Shown: positions 9,159 to 18,055, counted from the first letter of the stretch. The stretch: 45,999 nt of DNA from Solimicrobium sp. (GCA_021155915.1 JAJNBE010000023.1:1-45999), one strand, 5' to 3'. Notes: generated by a model from the letters alone, not told the origin. Numbers and translations: made by a program.

Positions 9159-10136
9159 TCAGATACAGAGTGGGGCTTCGTCCATTAACGCGCATTGTTC
9201 ACGCAATTCTAAAATTCTGTTTTGCCAGTAGTGTTGTGTGTTAAACCAGGGGAAGGCAATCTTGAAAGCAGGGTCCTCCCATCTTTGCGCCAACCAGGCC
9301 GAATAGTGTAGAAGACGCAAGCTTCGCAAGGCCTCAATCAGATGTAACTCGCGCGGATTAAATTCCATAAAATCGTTGTAGCCAGCAAGCAGATCAGCCA
9401 ATTGTTGAGTCATTTCGCCCCGGGAACCTGACAGCAGCATCCACAGATCTTGTATAGCTGGGCCCATACGGCTGTCATCGAAGTCTACAAAATGCGGCCC
9501 TTCCTCTGTCCATAGCACGTTACCGAGATGGCAGTCGCCATGCAGACGAAGCTGAGTAATGCTCCCAGCGCGCTCAAAACTTCGTTGAATTCCCTCTAAA
9601 AGCAAGTTAGTTGAGCTTTGATAAGACGATAATAAGTCAGGCGGTATAAATTGGTGCGTAATGAGATATTCGCGAGCCGAAAAACCAAAGGTGTCGATGT
9701 TTATGGCAGGCCGTTGTTTGAAAGAAGATAATATACCGACCGCATGGATGCGCCCGATAAATCGTCCAATTCTCTCCAATACTCCAAAACTATCTAATTC
9801 GGGCGCACGACCGGCATGCTTAGGAAATAGGGCGAAACGGAAGTGGTGAAATATATTTAATGATTGGCCATTGCACTTCAGCGCTGCAACAGCCGGAATT
9901 TCTTGCGCGACTAATTCATTTAGCAATTGGTGCTCTTCAAGAATCGCGGTATCTGACCAGCGCCCGCGTCGATAAAACTTGGCAATAACAGGCGCAGTAT
10001 CTTCGATATCCACCTGATATACGCGATTTTCATAGCTGTTTAAGGCCAGCAACCGGCCAGTGGAAACGAAGCCCGATTGATCAACGGCATCAAGAATGCA
10101 TTCTGGTGTTAATTGTTGAAAATGAGGCAATGTCAT
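9159..10136 (-). CDS. srkA: Stress response kinase A (YihE/RdoA family)
   Basis: Eukaryotic-like Ser/Thr kinase of the choline-kinase fold, implicated in E. coli in survival under Cpx-type envelope stress and in limiting programmed death. The 325-residue length fits the family. The catalytic loop LRLHGDCHLGNVLW and the metal-binding FVDFDDSRMGP block are intact, as is the N-terminal ENRVYQV...VIAKFYRRGRWS nucleotide-binding part. In E. coli it is cotranscribed with dsbA; here no dsbA is adjacent. It is a single gene with a 262 bp gap before the divergent permease. Confidence 0.94.
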   Translation of the reverse strand: MTLPHFQQLTPECILDAVDQSGFVSTGRLLALNSYENRVYQVDIEDTAPVIAKFYRRGRWSDTAILEEHQLLNELVAQEIPAVAALKCNGQSLNIFHHFRFALFPKHAGRAPELDSFGVLERIGRFIGRIHAVGILSSFKQRPAINIDTFGFSAREYLITHQFIPPDLLSSYQSSTNLLLEGIQRSFERAGSITQLRLHGDCHLGNVLWTEEGPHFVDFDDSRMGPAIQDLWMLLSGSRGEMTQQLADLLAGYNDFMEFNPRELHLIEALRSLRLLHYSAWLAQRWEDPAFKIAFPWFNTQHYWQNRILELREQCALMDEAPLCI

Positions 10137-10401
10137 AAGATATTCTTGAATCAGTAGGATCTGCGGGGACCATGGTTACGAATACCATTTTCGCATAGAA
10201 TGATTTTTAACTTAACTAAAGATTGATAATCTAAAGGTGAAATTTAAGAATATTCGAACTATAGATCAGTATCGCGAAAGGGGAACGACTGAATCGAAGT
10301 TAGGCAGCTACAATAATTTTATCCAAAGAATGAAGATGGGTATGGATAGTATCCGAAGCAGTCTGGGCTCTATAGCTGAATGCCCCTGAAAGGAATCGTT
10401 G

Positions 10402-11754
10402 ATGCGAGGCCCTAATGCATTAAAACACACACTCAAGACACGTCATGTCACGATGATCACCCTAGGGGGAGTTATCGGGGCGGGTTTTTTCATTGGCTCC
10501 GGAGCGATTATTGCGTCAGCCGGACCGGCGGCTGTTCTGTCCTATCTGATTGGTGGAGCTATTGTCGTTCTAGTCATGTTTATGCTCGGTGAAATGGCAG
10601 CTCACCATCCGGATAGCGGTTCGTTTTCCACCTATGCGAGCACTTACCTGGGCGACTGGGCTGGATATGCGGTGGGGTGGCTGTATTGGTTTAAGTGGAT
10701 GATCACTGTCACTCTTCAGGCCTTACTGCTGGGTGCTATTATCCATGATTTTGTCCCGGCCGTTCCGCTGGTGGCATCCACTTTTGCAATCTTACTTCTC
10801 GTTTTTTCGATGAATATTTATTCGGTCAACGTATTTGGTGAATTTGAATATTGGTTGACGTTTATCAAGATCGCAGCAATTGTCATATTTTTGATTCTCG
10901 GGGTATCCGTTTTTCTGGGTGTTTCAAACAGGCTGCCATCTCCTGGCCTGACGAACCTAACATCGTTTGGTGGATTTGTGCCTAACGGAATATCACCTGT
11001 GCTGGCCGGTGTTGTCGTTGTTATTTTTTCTTTCGGGGGATGTGAAATTGCAGCGATCGCTGCAGGTGAGTCCGAAAACCCACAAAAGAATGTGGTTCAG
11101 GCGATTCGCAGTGTGATTTCTCGTGTGTTGGTCCTGTACGTCGGATCGGTGTCAATTTTGGTTTTATGTTTGCCGTGGACTGATAAGGTCGCGCTTCAAT
11201 CGCCCTATGTTTCACTGTTCAGTATGGCAGGTCTACCGGCCGTCGCAATTGGAATGAGAATGGTGTTATTTATTTCATTTTTAACGGTAATGAATTCGGG
11301 CATGTATACCGCGTCCCGCATGTTGTTTTCCCTAAGTCAACGCGGGTTCGCACCAGCGCTTTTTAATAAAACAACAGTGAGGAGCGTTCCCTTCAATGCG
11401 TTAACGTTAAGTTTGCTAATCTGTTCTGTAGTTCTGCTTGTATATTTTTTTATCGGCGGTGATTTTTTCCTCATGCTCGCAGAGAGCTCGGGTTCGCTTA
11501 TTATTATTGTATGGTTGTTTATCATTTTTTCGCATCTGGCCATGCGACGTCAGCTGGATAACGTTCCACAAAAAGGCAAGCAAATCAAAATTTGGTTTTC
11601 TCCCTACTCAAATTGGCTGACAATTGGGGTGCTAACTATCGTCCTGCTTTCTCAGGTAACGAATCCAAATTTTCTTTTCCAATTTTGGTTTACTTTTATC
11701 GTGGTTATTGTCATTACCGGTTCTTATTTTATTAAACAGATAATCTGGCCATAA
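10402..11754 (+). CDS. Amino-acid permease (APC superfamily, AAT type)
   Basis: A 450-residue inner-membrane amino-acid transporter with about 12 hydrophobic segments. The first helix carries the APC signature GGVIGAGFFIGSG, and the SFSTYAS and GYAVGWLYWFKW blocks of the AAT subfamily (GabP, ProY, AroP, CycA relatives) follow. I start it at the ATG at 10402 rather than the in-frame TTG at 10399, because AAAGGA then lies at normal spacing. Substrate cannot be read from the sequence. Downstream of the stop a short hairpin GCTTATCCT/AGAATAAGC at 11789 lacks a U-run and is not a convincing terminator. Confidence 0.92.
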   Translation: MRGPNALKHTLKTRHVTMITLGGVIGAGFFIGSGAIIASAGPAAVLSYLIGGAIVVLVMFMLGEMAAHHPDSGSFSTYASTYLGDWAGYAVGWLYWFKWMITVTLQALLLGAIIHDFVPAVPLVASTFAILLLVFSMNIYSVNVFGEFEYWLTFIKIAAIVIFLILGVSVFLGVSNRLPSPGLTNLTSFGGFVPNGISPVLAGVVVVIFSFGGCEIAAIAAGESENPQKNVVQAIRSVISRVLVLYVGSVSILVLCLPWTDKVALQSPYVSLFSMAGLPAVAIGMRMVLFISFLTVMNSGMYTASRMLFSLSQRGFAPALFNKTTVRSVPFNALTLSLLICSVVLLVYFFIGGDFFLMLAESSGSLIIIVWLFIIFSHLAMRRQLDNVPQKGKQIKIWFSPYSNWLTIGVLTIVLLSQVTNPNFLFQFWFTFIVVIVITGSYFIKQIIWP

Positions 11755-12049
11755 GGTATCAACCTGAGTAAAGATACCGATCTCAGTAATGCTTATCCTA
11801 CGAAGAATAAGCTAATAACCAATCTCGAAATAATGATTTTAGTGAAGGCTGCGTTCTAAACTTTGGGATACTTACGCTTTGGATGCGGACTGATTAGCTT
11901 AAATTGTTAATGATGCGTGTTTGGGCGAAAGACTAATCGTTTATACTCTAGGACAATCGCTTATTGACATGTGGGTTTTTTTAAAAAATGTGCGAACAGC
12001 GTAGAATGGAAACACAAAAATTACTCCTTTATTCTTCCAGGAATTTAAA

Positions 12050-12496
12050 ATGAAATGGCTATCAGTTTCTTTTCACGTTTTTTTACTTTACTTTTTCGCC
12101 ACGCCAGGCATGACGAATGCGGCCGAGAAAAACGTTGCGCCTAATATGACAGTTCCAGGGAACATTGTCCAAATCGTTGTCAGTTTAATTGTAGTAATTG
12201 GCTTATTAATTTTATTAAGCGTAGCGTTCAAAAAATTTGGTTTGGACAGGATGAATTCCAATTTCCCAGTGAAAGTCATTAATGCGATTAATCTAGGAAG
12301 CAATCAACGAATTATGACTATCGAAGTGGGCGACGAATGGCTAGTTTTGGGTATTACAGCTCAACATATCACCACCTTAACGAGCATGCCTCGGCAGGAG
12401 GTTAGCGATAAAAGCCATTTCGGTAGTACCGAGAAACTTAATTTGCCTGACTGGATGCAAAGCGCTGTAAAAAAATACTCTTACCGAAAATCCTAA
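12050..12496 (+). CDS. fliO: FliO-like flagellar export protein, orphan
   Basis: A 148-residue protein with a signal peptide (cleavage near TNAA, residues 22-25), one membrane helix (IVQIVVSLIVVIGLLILLSV, about 42-61) and a cytoplasmic domain with the FliO pattern VINAINLGSNQRIMTIEVGD...LVLGITAQHI. FliO assists assembly of the flagellar export gate FliP-FliQ-FliR. None of those genes, nor fliM/fliN, flanks it, and the next 600 bp are noncoding. It may therefore be a survivor of a lost flagellar operon or have another role. AGGAA lies at normal spacing before ATG. Confidence 0.78.
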   Translation: MKWLSVSFHVFLLYFFATPGMTNAAEKNVAPNMTVPGNIVQIVVSLIVVIGLLILLSVAFKKFGLDRMNSNFPVKVINAINLGSNQRIMTIEVGDEWLVLGITAQHITTLTSMPRQEVSDKSHFGSTEKLNLPDWMQSAVKKYSYRKS

Positions 12497-12527
12497 GAGT
12501 TACTTTAACGAATGCGATCGACTCTAA

Positions 12528-12575
12528 GAGACCTCAGCACAATCGTATCAAGCGAGCCCCCAGGCGCAAGAAACT
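12528..12575 (-). repeat. Dispersed repeat, family B, degraded partial copy in reverse orientation
   Basis: GAGACCTCAGCACAATCGTA followed by AGCGAG and AGGCGC matches, as a reverse complement, the right end of family B (CTCGCTCGCTACGGTT.TGCAGAGGTCTC at 34430-34454). The rest of 12497-12896 between fliO and the full copy at 12897 holds no gene or RNA that I can support. Confidence 0.5.
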
Positions 12576-12896
12576 CATTAATCGGAAGTTACCTAACGGA
12601 CACGATGCTTGCGATTCTTGCGCAAAGAGGTGTCGAGAATAATGTATGCAAAGATCTCTAGAGTCTCCCCCGGGCTACTTTTGCCAGCCGTCTGCTGAGA
12701 TTAGAATTGGAAAAGGTGCACATTTTAACGGAACCAACGTCCCTCATATCACGCTCAAAAAGAAGAAGTAAAGGCCCATTTTAATGCGGTAAAAATCTTG
12801 GGAAAAGTACTTTCCCTGGTTTCAATGACGCCACTGTTCCTCCTGAACGATTCTGTGGTGAAAGAATTCGGCTGTTACGCCAGGCTTTCTTAAGAG

Positions 12897-13047
12897 GAGA
12901 CCTCTGCACACAACCTACTGTGCGAACCAAATACAGCGTTCAGGGTTACATACTGGTGCTCGCAATCCTCATGTACTCAAGTACATTCCGGTTGCTGTGC
13001 TCCGTGCGCCTTGTCTTTCGCTCGCTCTAGGGTTGTGCAACGGTCTC
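12897..13047 (+). repeat. Dispersed noncoding repeat, family B copy 2
   Basis: About 150 bp with imperfect inverted ends GAGACCTCTGCACA and TGTGCAACGGTCTC, so it has the look of a miniature transposable element. Its interior (CGCAATCCTCATGTACTC, ACATTCCGGTTGCTGTGC) is shared with 8213-8352 and 34371-34454. It ends 78 bp before the ShET2-like gene and so overlaps or supplies that gene's upstream region. Confidence 0.78.
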
Positions 13048-13125
13048 TAATGGAAAGATGGATTTGCGAGTACGCTTGCGAGTAAAAATTGAGTGATTTC
13101 AGTCAACTAGACTAAGGAGAAAAAA

Positions 13126-15408
13126 ATGGAGTTAGGAAGTTTTAATAATCATATTCAGGTTCAAACGGGATTTGTTCCAACACAGACCATAAAAACTCTA
13201 CAAGAAAAAGTAGAGGTAGAGCTGAATTCAATGGGAATGCGTTGGCATTATTCTACGGGGGAACGAGAAGTAATAAAACAATGCTTTCTAAAAATGTGGC
13301 TTATCGACAATGCAAAAGAGAGCACGGACGCTTTGGCTAGAAAACAGCTTAGTTTACTAAAAGACATGGATAACTATCCTGAGCTACGTAAAGCATGCTT
13401 TGAGCTCATGTTAGTAAATAGCTCAGGATGCATCGAAAATTTGTTTCCGCTTTTCTTGGAATTACAAGAGAAAAGCCGAAGAAATATTACCGATCCCTCT
13501 ACAGTTAGCTTATTTCCGCAACAGCTCCTAGGCCAACCCCATCACATAAACCTTGATTCCTATCGCGCTTTGCAAACTAGACTCAAAACTGAATTTGGAT
13601 GGCATGGTAGAACATATAATAAAAATGCTCCTCTTCCGGCGGAACTAGCTCTCAAGTACAAAGGCCAGCCCTATATCTCCGTTACCGGCATTTCGTTACT
13701 CGGCCTAAACGATGAGGTCTGCTTTCTACCTCAAAAAACGGATGATCCAACAACAAAAAAAATAGTATGCCGTCATTTCGCTATTCAGCTTATTAAAGAC
13801 GTATTAGAAGATAGAAGTGGAAATGGGAAAATTAATCTGGCTCTCTATTCCAACAGAAATTCAATTGCTCAGCACATTCCCATAGAAATTGAAGCCACAT
13901 GTACCACATTAATAGACAATGCTAAACGCTATGATTTGATTGACAATGAAAAGTTAGGTCAACATTTGTGCGCGTGCTTTGGCGATATGAGAAGTCCGGA
14001 AAAACAAGAAACCCTCAGAGTGTTACTCCTTGAATCAACCTTTCACTCGATGGTATTGCGGCTAAGGATTAAGGGAACGAAAGAAAACGCGATCTATGTC
14101 GTTACCTTTTACGATCCTAATAAAACTACCATGGCCGTGCGTTGCGAAACAAAGGAGCTATTTACATTAAAAAACTATTCTTTAAAACAGTTTATTAATG
14201 GTCCAGGCTCAAAGGAACCAGGATTTTATGAGGAATATTACGATGAAGTTGCACCCATTTCCCTGCTGATGGAGTGCAATGAGTCCAGTCTTACGGAAAG
14301 TATAATTAAGAAAAAAAAGGTACTGGAGAATTTCACACCGAGCAAATTGACTTCTACTTATATCTTTTTTTTGCTATCAGGGAATTTCGCGCATGATCTA
14401 GCCGGATTGCGAAATTCGCTTCAAAAAATAGTGAAAAGCTCGCCCAAAGAACTGTTTAATTTGCTTGGCGCCAAAATTGCAGATGGCACTCCAGGACTCT
14501 ATTTAGCGTTACAGAATGGACATGCTGACGTTATTGAAGCTTATGGTGAACTATGTCAACTGTTTCCAAAAAATGCGCGTGGCAACTTGGTTGCCTTGCT
14601 TGCTGCGAAAAAAGCAGATGGCACACCAGGACTATTTATGGCATTGCAGAATGGTCGTGCAGACGCGGTTAAAGCCTACGGGAAACTATTTCAGTTGCTG
14701 CCTAAGACTGAGCTCAGCAACTTAGTTGATCTACTTACCGCCAAAAATGCGGAAGGTACACCGGGGCTATTTATAGCGTTGCAAAATGGGCATGCAGATA
14801 CCATTAAAGAGTATGGAAAATTACTGCAAGTGGTACTCCATAATGAGCACGTAAAACTGATTAATATACTTGCCGCGAAAAAGGCGAATGGAATACCAGG
14901 ACTGTATATGGCGTTGCAATACGGGCATGCGCATGCCGTTAAAGCTTATGGAGAAATACTCCGTCAACTGTTTCCAAAGACTGAGTATGTCAAATTGGTT
15001 GACGTGCTCGCTTCAAAAAAAGCCAATGGCATACCAGGCCTATTTATGGCGTTACATAATGGGCATGCGGAAGCTGTTAAAGCCTATGGAGAGATGTGCC
15101 AATTGTTTCCTGATATTGGTGATACAAAACTGTTCGTTCTGCTTGCCGCAAAAGACGAGGGCGGCGTTCCGGGACTGCTTATGGCATTGCACAATGGGCA
15201 CGTTGACATATCTAAAACCTATCGTGAATTACTCCAACAGCTACCTGAGAAAAAACGCGAACAACTTTTCGATTTGCTTGAATCAACCGATGCCGACACT
15301 ACGCCATGGCTGTATGAGCAACTGAGCAGTGGAAATGAAGAAGTCATTAAAGATCACAAGAATTTACTCCAGTTGGTATCAAAGTGGCGTGCCGAATTTG
15401 GAACTTAA
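13126..15408 (+). CDS. ShET2/OspD-family effector with C-terminal repeat array
   Basis: A 760-residue protein that I match to the Shigella ShET2/OspD3 (SenB) family of type III-secreted proteins. The head (residues ~185-385) shares the family pattern: TKKIVCRHFA with Cys215, STFHSMVLRLRIKGT with His307, and VVTFYDPN with Asp330, a plausible papain-like Cys-His-Asp triad; OspD3 is reported to act as a protease on host necroptosis kinases. Residues ~440-750 are seven repeats of 44-46 residues with core GTPGLFMALQNGHADAIKAYG, as in OspD proteins. The last repeat is degenerate (TTPWLYEQLSSGNEEVI). A strong AAGGAG precedes ATG. No secretion genes are nearby. Acting inside a eukaryotic host is an inference from the family. 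Confidence 0.87.
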   Translation: MELGSFNNHIQVQTGFVPTQTIKTLQEKVEVELNSMGMRWHYSTGEREVIKQCFLKMWLIDNAKESTDALARKQLSLLKDMDNYPELRKACFELMLVNSSGCIENLFPLFLELQEKSRRNITDPSTVSLFPQQLLGQPHHINLDSYRALQTRLKTEFGWHGRTYNKNAPLPAELALKYKGQPYISVTGISLLGLNDEVCFLPQKTDDPTTKKIVCRHFAIQLIKDVLEDRSGNGKINLALYSNRNSIAQHIPIEIEATCTTLIDNAKRYDLIDNEKLGQHLCACFGDMRSPEKQETLRVLLLESTFHSMVLRLRIKGTKENAIYVVTFYDPNKTTMAVRCETKELFTLKNYSLKQFINGPGSKEPGFYEEYYDEVAPISLLMECNESSLTESIIKKKKVLENFTPSKLTSTYIFFLLSGNFAHDLAGLRNSLQKIVKSSPKELFNLLGAKIADGTPGLYLALQNGHADVIEAYGELCQLFPKNARGNLVALLAAKKADGTPGLFMALQNGRADAVKAYGKLFQLLPKTELSNLVDLLTAKNAEGTPGLFIALQNGHADTIKEYGKLLQVVLHNEHVKLINILAAKKANGIPGLYMALQYGHAHAVKAYGEILRQLFPKTEYVKLVDVLASKKANGIPGLFMALHNGHAEAVKAYGEMCQLFPDIGDTKLFVLLAAKDEGGVPGLLMALHNGHVDISKTYRELLQQLPEKKREQLFDLLESTDADTTPWLYEQLSSGNEEVIKDHKNLLQLVSKWRAEFGT

Positions 15409-15824
15409 TCGGAAACCTTCATAGCAGTTGAAGTGCCTATTCGACTTGTCTTATGCACCAGGTACAAGTCATCCCGTCCTTATAGTTTTAACGCCGCTTA
15501 TTGTTGCTCCACTCATAAATAAGCTAGTAAACACAGTATTTAAAAAATTTTGTAATATTCAAAATAGATGGTAGCCTGAAGAACCTTACCTTTGTTAAAC
15601 CGTTGTTACAAACACCTGGTCAAAAAGGTAGTCATGCATCAGGAAACCCAGTCATGTCGCAATGGCGCTACAAAGGTGATGTTTTCTTTGTCTGATAAGA
15701 CGAAAATAGGAACGTTCGGCAGGGAGAAATTGCCGTTCAGCTGCAAGGGTGCTTTTAGTTCGTCACTTTTCCAGTGTTTTTTTTATTTGTTATTAGTATC
15801 CATACTTAATTAAAGAGGAAAAAA
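15409..15824. other. Intergenic region upstream of the SYLF gene
   Basis: About 415 bp. A 73-codon open frame at 15592-15813 has no ribosome-binding site and no recognisable features, so I do not call it. No terminator or promoter was recognised with confidence. Confidence 0.4.
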
Positions 15825-16391
15825 ATGAATACACTTAAACTCACATTCTCCAGGCTTTTCTTTGCTAGTGTAATTCTTCTCGCATTTATGAGTGCAAGTT
15901 ATGCTGAATCGACAACAAAGGAAGATTTGAAAAAGGATGCTGAACAGGCGTTAAAGGACCTGTACAGGATTAACCCTACTGCTGAAACTCTCTCAAAAAA
16001 AGCCAAAGGTATCCTGGTTTTTCCGCGCATCGTAAAGGCGGGCTTAGTCTTCGGCGGTAGTTATGGTGAAGGTGTTCTCATGAAGAATGCTCGTGTCGAC
16101 AGTTATTACAATTCTGTTTCGGCCACATGGGGTTGGCAGATCGGCGTGCAGTCTCATGGATACGTTGTATTCTTGATGAGCGATAGCGCAGTAAAGTATT
16201 TAGAAAAGTCAAAAGGGTGGTCGTTTGGTGTAGGACCGACAGTAACGGTAGTCGATGCCGGAATTGCAAAAGATTTCAATACATCGACTTTGCGTAGCGA
16301 TGCCTATGCGTTCATTTTTGACCAAAAAGGACTCATGGCCGGTCTGAGTATTGAAGGCACTAAGATCTCTCGTATCCATCCCAAGCCTTAA
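15825..16391 (+). CDS. Exported SYLF/YSC84-domain protein
   Basis: A 188-residue protein with a signal peptide ending near SASYA (residue ~27) and a single SYLF (YSC84) domain: AKGILVFPRIVKAGLVFGGSYGEGVL at ~60-85, WGWQIGVQSHGYVVFLMS in the middle and the DAYAFIFDQKGLMAGLSIEG end. SYLF domains bind phospholipids in eukaryotes; the bacterial exported forms are thought to be envelope-stress or lipid-associated proteins. AGAGGAAAAAA before ATG is a good ribosome-binding site. It leads a cluster with two small membrane proteins of types often found together under osmotic or envelope stress control. Confidence 0.9.
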   Translation: MNTLKLTFSRLFFASVILLAFMSASYAESTTKEDLKKDAEQALKDLYRINPTAETLSKKAKGILVFPRIVKAGLVFGGSYGEGVLMKNARVDSYYNSVSATWGWQIGVQSHGYVVFLMSDSAVKYLEKSKGWSFGVGPTVTVVDAGIAKDFNTSTLRSDAYAFIFDQKGLMAGLSIEGTKISRIHPKP

Positions 16392-16401
16392 AATATAAAA
16401 A

Positions 16402-16496
16402 GCATTGCCAGATAATAATTTATTCGCGCAATATTTTTCGGCTGATTCTGTATGAACCCAGCAGATAGGAGAATAAAAGTGGCCATCTGGCAATGC
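16402..16496. repeat. 12-bp perfect inverted repeat with 71-nt loop
   Basis: GCATTGCCAGAT at 16402-16413 is exactly complementary to ATCTGGCAATGC at 16485-16496. It fills the gap between the SYLF gene and the 48-residue membrane protein gene. It could be a long stem in the mRNA leader of the latter, a processing signal, or the ends of a tiny element. Confidence 0.6.
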
Positions 16497-16530
16497 CCGC
16501 TCTCATTTGGGTATAAGAAGGAGAAATCAA

Positions 16531-16677
16531 ATGCTTGAGACCATTGCTATCATATTACTTGTTCTGTGGGCTGTAGGATTAGTGAGTTCGTATACTATGG
16601 GTGGGTTCATCCACATATTGTTAGTGGTTGCAGTTGTCGTCGTCCTGGTTCGACTTATTAAAGGGCGGCGTTTGTAA
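16531..16677 (+). CDS. Small lmo0937-family membrane protein
   Basis: A 48-residue protein, MLETIAIILLVLWAVGLVSS onward, consisting of two membrane helices split by SYTMGGFIH and ending in a basic RLIKGRRL tail. It matches the widespread lmo0937-type small membrane proteins of unknown function. AAGGAGAAATCAA before the ATG is an excellent ribosome-binding site. It lies between the SYLF gene and another small membrane protein and probably belongs to the same stress regulon. Confidence 0.88.
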   Translation: MLETIAIILLVLWAVGLVSSYTMGGFIHILLVVAVVVVLVRLIKGRRL

Positions 16678-16714
16678 CCCTTTCAGAAATTGATTTTGCG
16701 AAGAATGTAAAGTA

Positions 16715-16734
16715 GGCTTCCACATCTGGAAGCC
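16715..16734 (+). terminator. Short perfect hairpin downstream of lmo0937-type gene
   Basis: GGCTTCCA pairs with TGGAAGCC across a CATC loop. The following GCTTTATAT is only weakly U-rich, so it may be an attenuating hairpin rather than a full terminator. Confidence 0.5.
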
Positions 16735-16774
16735 GCTTTATATGTAGATTATTTTTGACAAAAAGGAAGAAAAT

Positions 16775-16996
16775 ATGAACGTAATCAAGATCGTAGCGGC
16801 TGGCCTAATTATTTCAGGCGTCCTTGGATTGGCGTATGGAGGCTTTACCTACACTAAGGAAAAGCACGAAGCGAATGTGGGACCCATGCAGCTTTCCTTA
16901 AATGACCGAGAGACTGTTGAAATTCCTGTCTGGGTAAGCGTGGCAGCCATTGTTGCTGGCGGTGCAATATTGCTTTTCGGTAGTAAGAATCGATAA
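16775..16996 (+). CDS. Small two-helix membrane protein (DUF3185-like)
   Basis: A 73-residue inner-membrane protein with helices at ~3-25 (IVAAGLIISGVLGLAYGGF) and ~50-68 (VWVSVAAIVAGGAILLFGS). Between them is the conserved YTKEKHEANVGPMQLSLNDRETVEIPVW linker, starting YTKEKHE. The length, topology and linker fit a small conserved membrane-protein family that I associate with DUF3185-like proteins; function unknown. AAAAGGAAG before ATG is a good ribosome-binding site. It follows the SYLF and lmo0937-type genes on the same strand. Confidence 0.8.
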   Translation: MNVIKIVAAGLIISGVLGLAYGGFTYTKEKHEANVGPMQLSLNDRETVEIPVWVSVAAIVAGGAILLFGSKNR

Positions 16997-17650
16997 CTCA
17001 AGGAAATTCGATTATCCGTAACAAGATACTTAGCATTAAACCCTGAGTTAAATTATGGATCGTTTTTTTGTCTTGTTAAGAAAAGTTGGTTCGGTGATTT
17101 CATTCTGACAATATATTTAGCTCCCGTAGTTATTATTGGTAGTTTGGCTCCCCCTACCATAATTCTGAGTTCTAAATTCCAAAATAGGCTCGATAAAAAA
17201 ATACAGTTGGTAGTTGTATTACGGTAACTACTTTCCTCATCTCGGGATGCCTCGTCTAGGCGACCCCGTCTAGGCGACCCCGTCTAGCGTCTGCCGTTTT
17301 CGGAAAGGCGCTAAGGTTGCCCACAAGTGTTTAATGCAGCGGAAAATCTCTAGATCGTCATCCTCGAGTGCTGTTATCGGGGATGTACTAGTTTGCGCGA
17401 TAGCCATCATTATTTATTTATTTTCAGTTCGAAAAAATAAAGAGTAGCTAGTTGCCACTAGGTTTACACTATTTGATGCGGGCCAAACAGGTCAGAACGA
17501 GGGGAAGAGTGGTTTTTTGAAAGAGAATTTTTGTTTCGTCTTGGATTTTGCTTGGCACTTATGCGTTCAGCTTGCCTTCACATCGCCGAATAATAGATAA
17601 CAAAGAAACCGCTCACCCATTCTATGCCACCTAGAACTTAAAATATTCTC
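16997..17650. other. Long intergenic region with a small tandem repeat
   Basis: About 650 bp with no supportable gene on either strand. At 17253-17290 the 15-mer CGTCTAGGCGACCCC is repeated about 2.5 times. The remainder is AT-rich with no recognised RNA. Confidence 0.5.
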
Positions 17651-17688
17651 TTGAAAAAATAAAACCAACTAAAATTAGTTGGTTTTTT
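17651..17688 (-). terminator. Rho-independent terminator of ssrA
   Basis: AAAACCAACTAA (17661-17672) pairs with TTAGTTGGTTTT (17675-17686). On the minus strand the stem is followed by a T-rich run (17651-17664), and it lies just past the 3' CCA of the tmRNA. Confidence 0.85.
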
Positions 17689-17695
17689 CAAATAG

Positions 17696-18055
17696 TGGTG
17701 GAGGCGGCGGGAATCGAACCCGCGTCCGCGAACACTCTACAGACAGTTCTACATACTTAGTGCTGTTATTTAATTTAATCTTTACGACGCGAACGCACAC
17801 GCTGCGTATTGACGAGTTACCTATTTTTTAGTCTTTAGCTAAGCAACCCAACCATAGACGATTCCCTATAAATGACTCTACTGCTGTTGCCAGCCCGCCC
17901 TAAGGAAGAGACGGTGTAGAGTTAGCAGCAATTAAGCTGCTAATGCGTACGATTTATCGTTTGCAGTTATAAATTTCTGGATGTATTTACGAGGTGACCA
18001 GCCCTCGGTATGCCCTGCGCTGCTTTGTAACCCACGTCGAAGCCAGGTCGCCCCC
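17696..18055 (-). ncRNA. ssrA: Transfer-messenger RNA (tmRNA)
   Basis: About 360 nt on the minus strand. The 5' end GGGGGCGACCTGGCTTCGAC and the 3' end GGTTCGATTCCCGCCGCCTC followed by CACCA form the tRNA-Ala-like half-molecule, with an encoded CCA. The resume region is at 17932-17964 and reads GCA AAC GAT AAA TCG TAC GCA TTA GCA GCT TAA, giving the tag ANDKSYALAA. The tag differs from E. coli ANDENYALAA at two positions but keeps the ALAA protease signal. tmRNA with SmpB rescues stalled ribosomes. Confidence 0.98.

Noticed and set aside
10402..11754. Assigning the permease to a specific amino acid such as GABA or proline
   Set aside because: AAT-subfamily members are too similar for substrate to be read from sequence, and the neighbours give no hint.
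14870..15325. 151-codon frame inside the ShET2-like gene
   Set aside because: It is an out-of-frame echo of the internal repeats, which keep alternative frames open.
15592..15813. 73-codon open frame before the SYLF gene
   Set aside because: No ribosome-binding site, unremarkable composition and no family resemblance.
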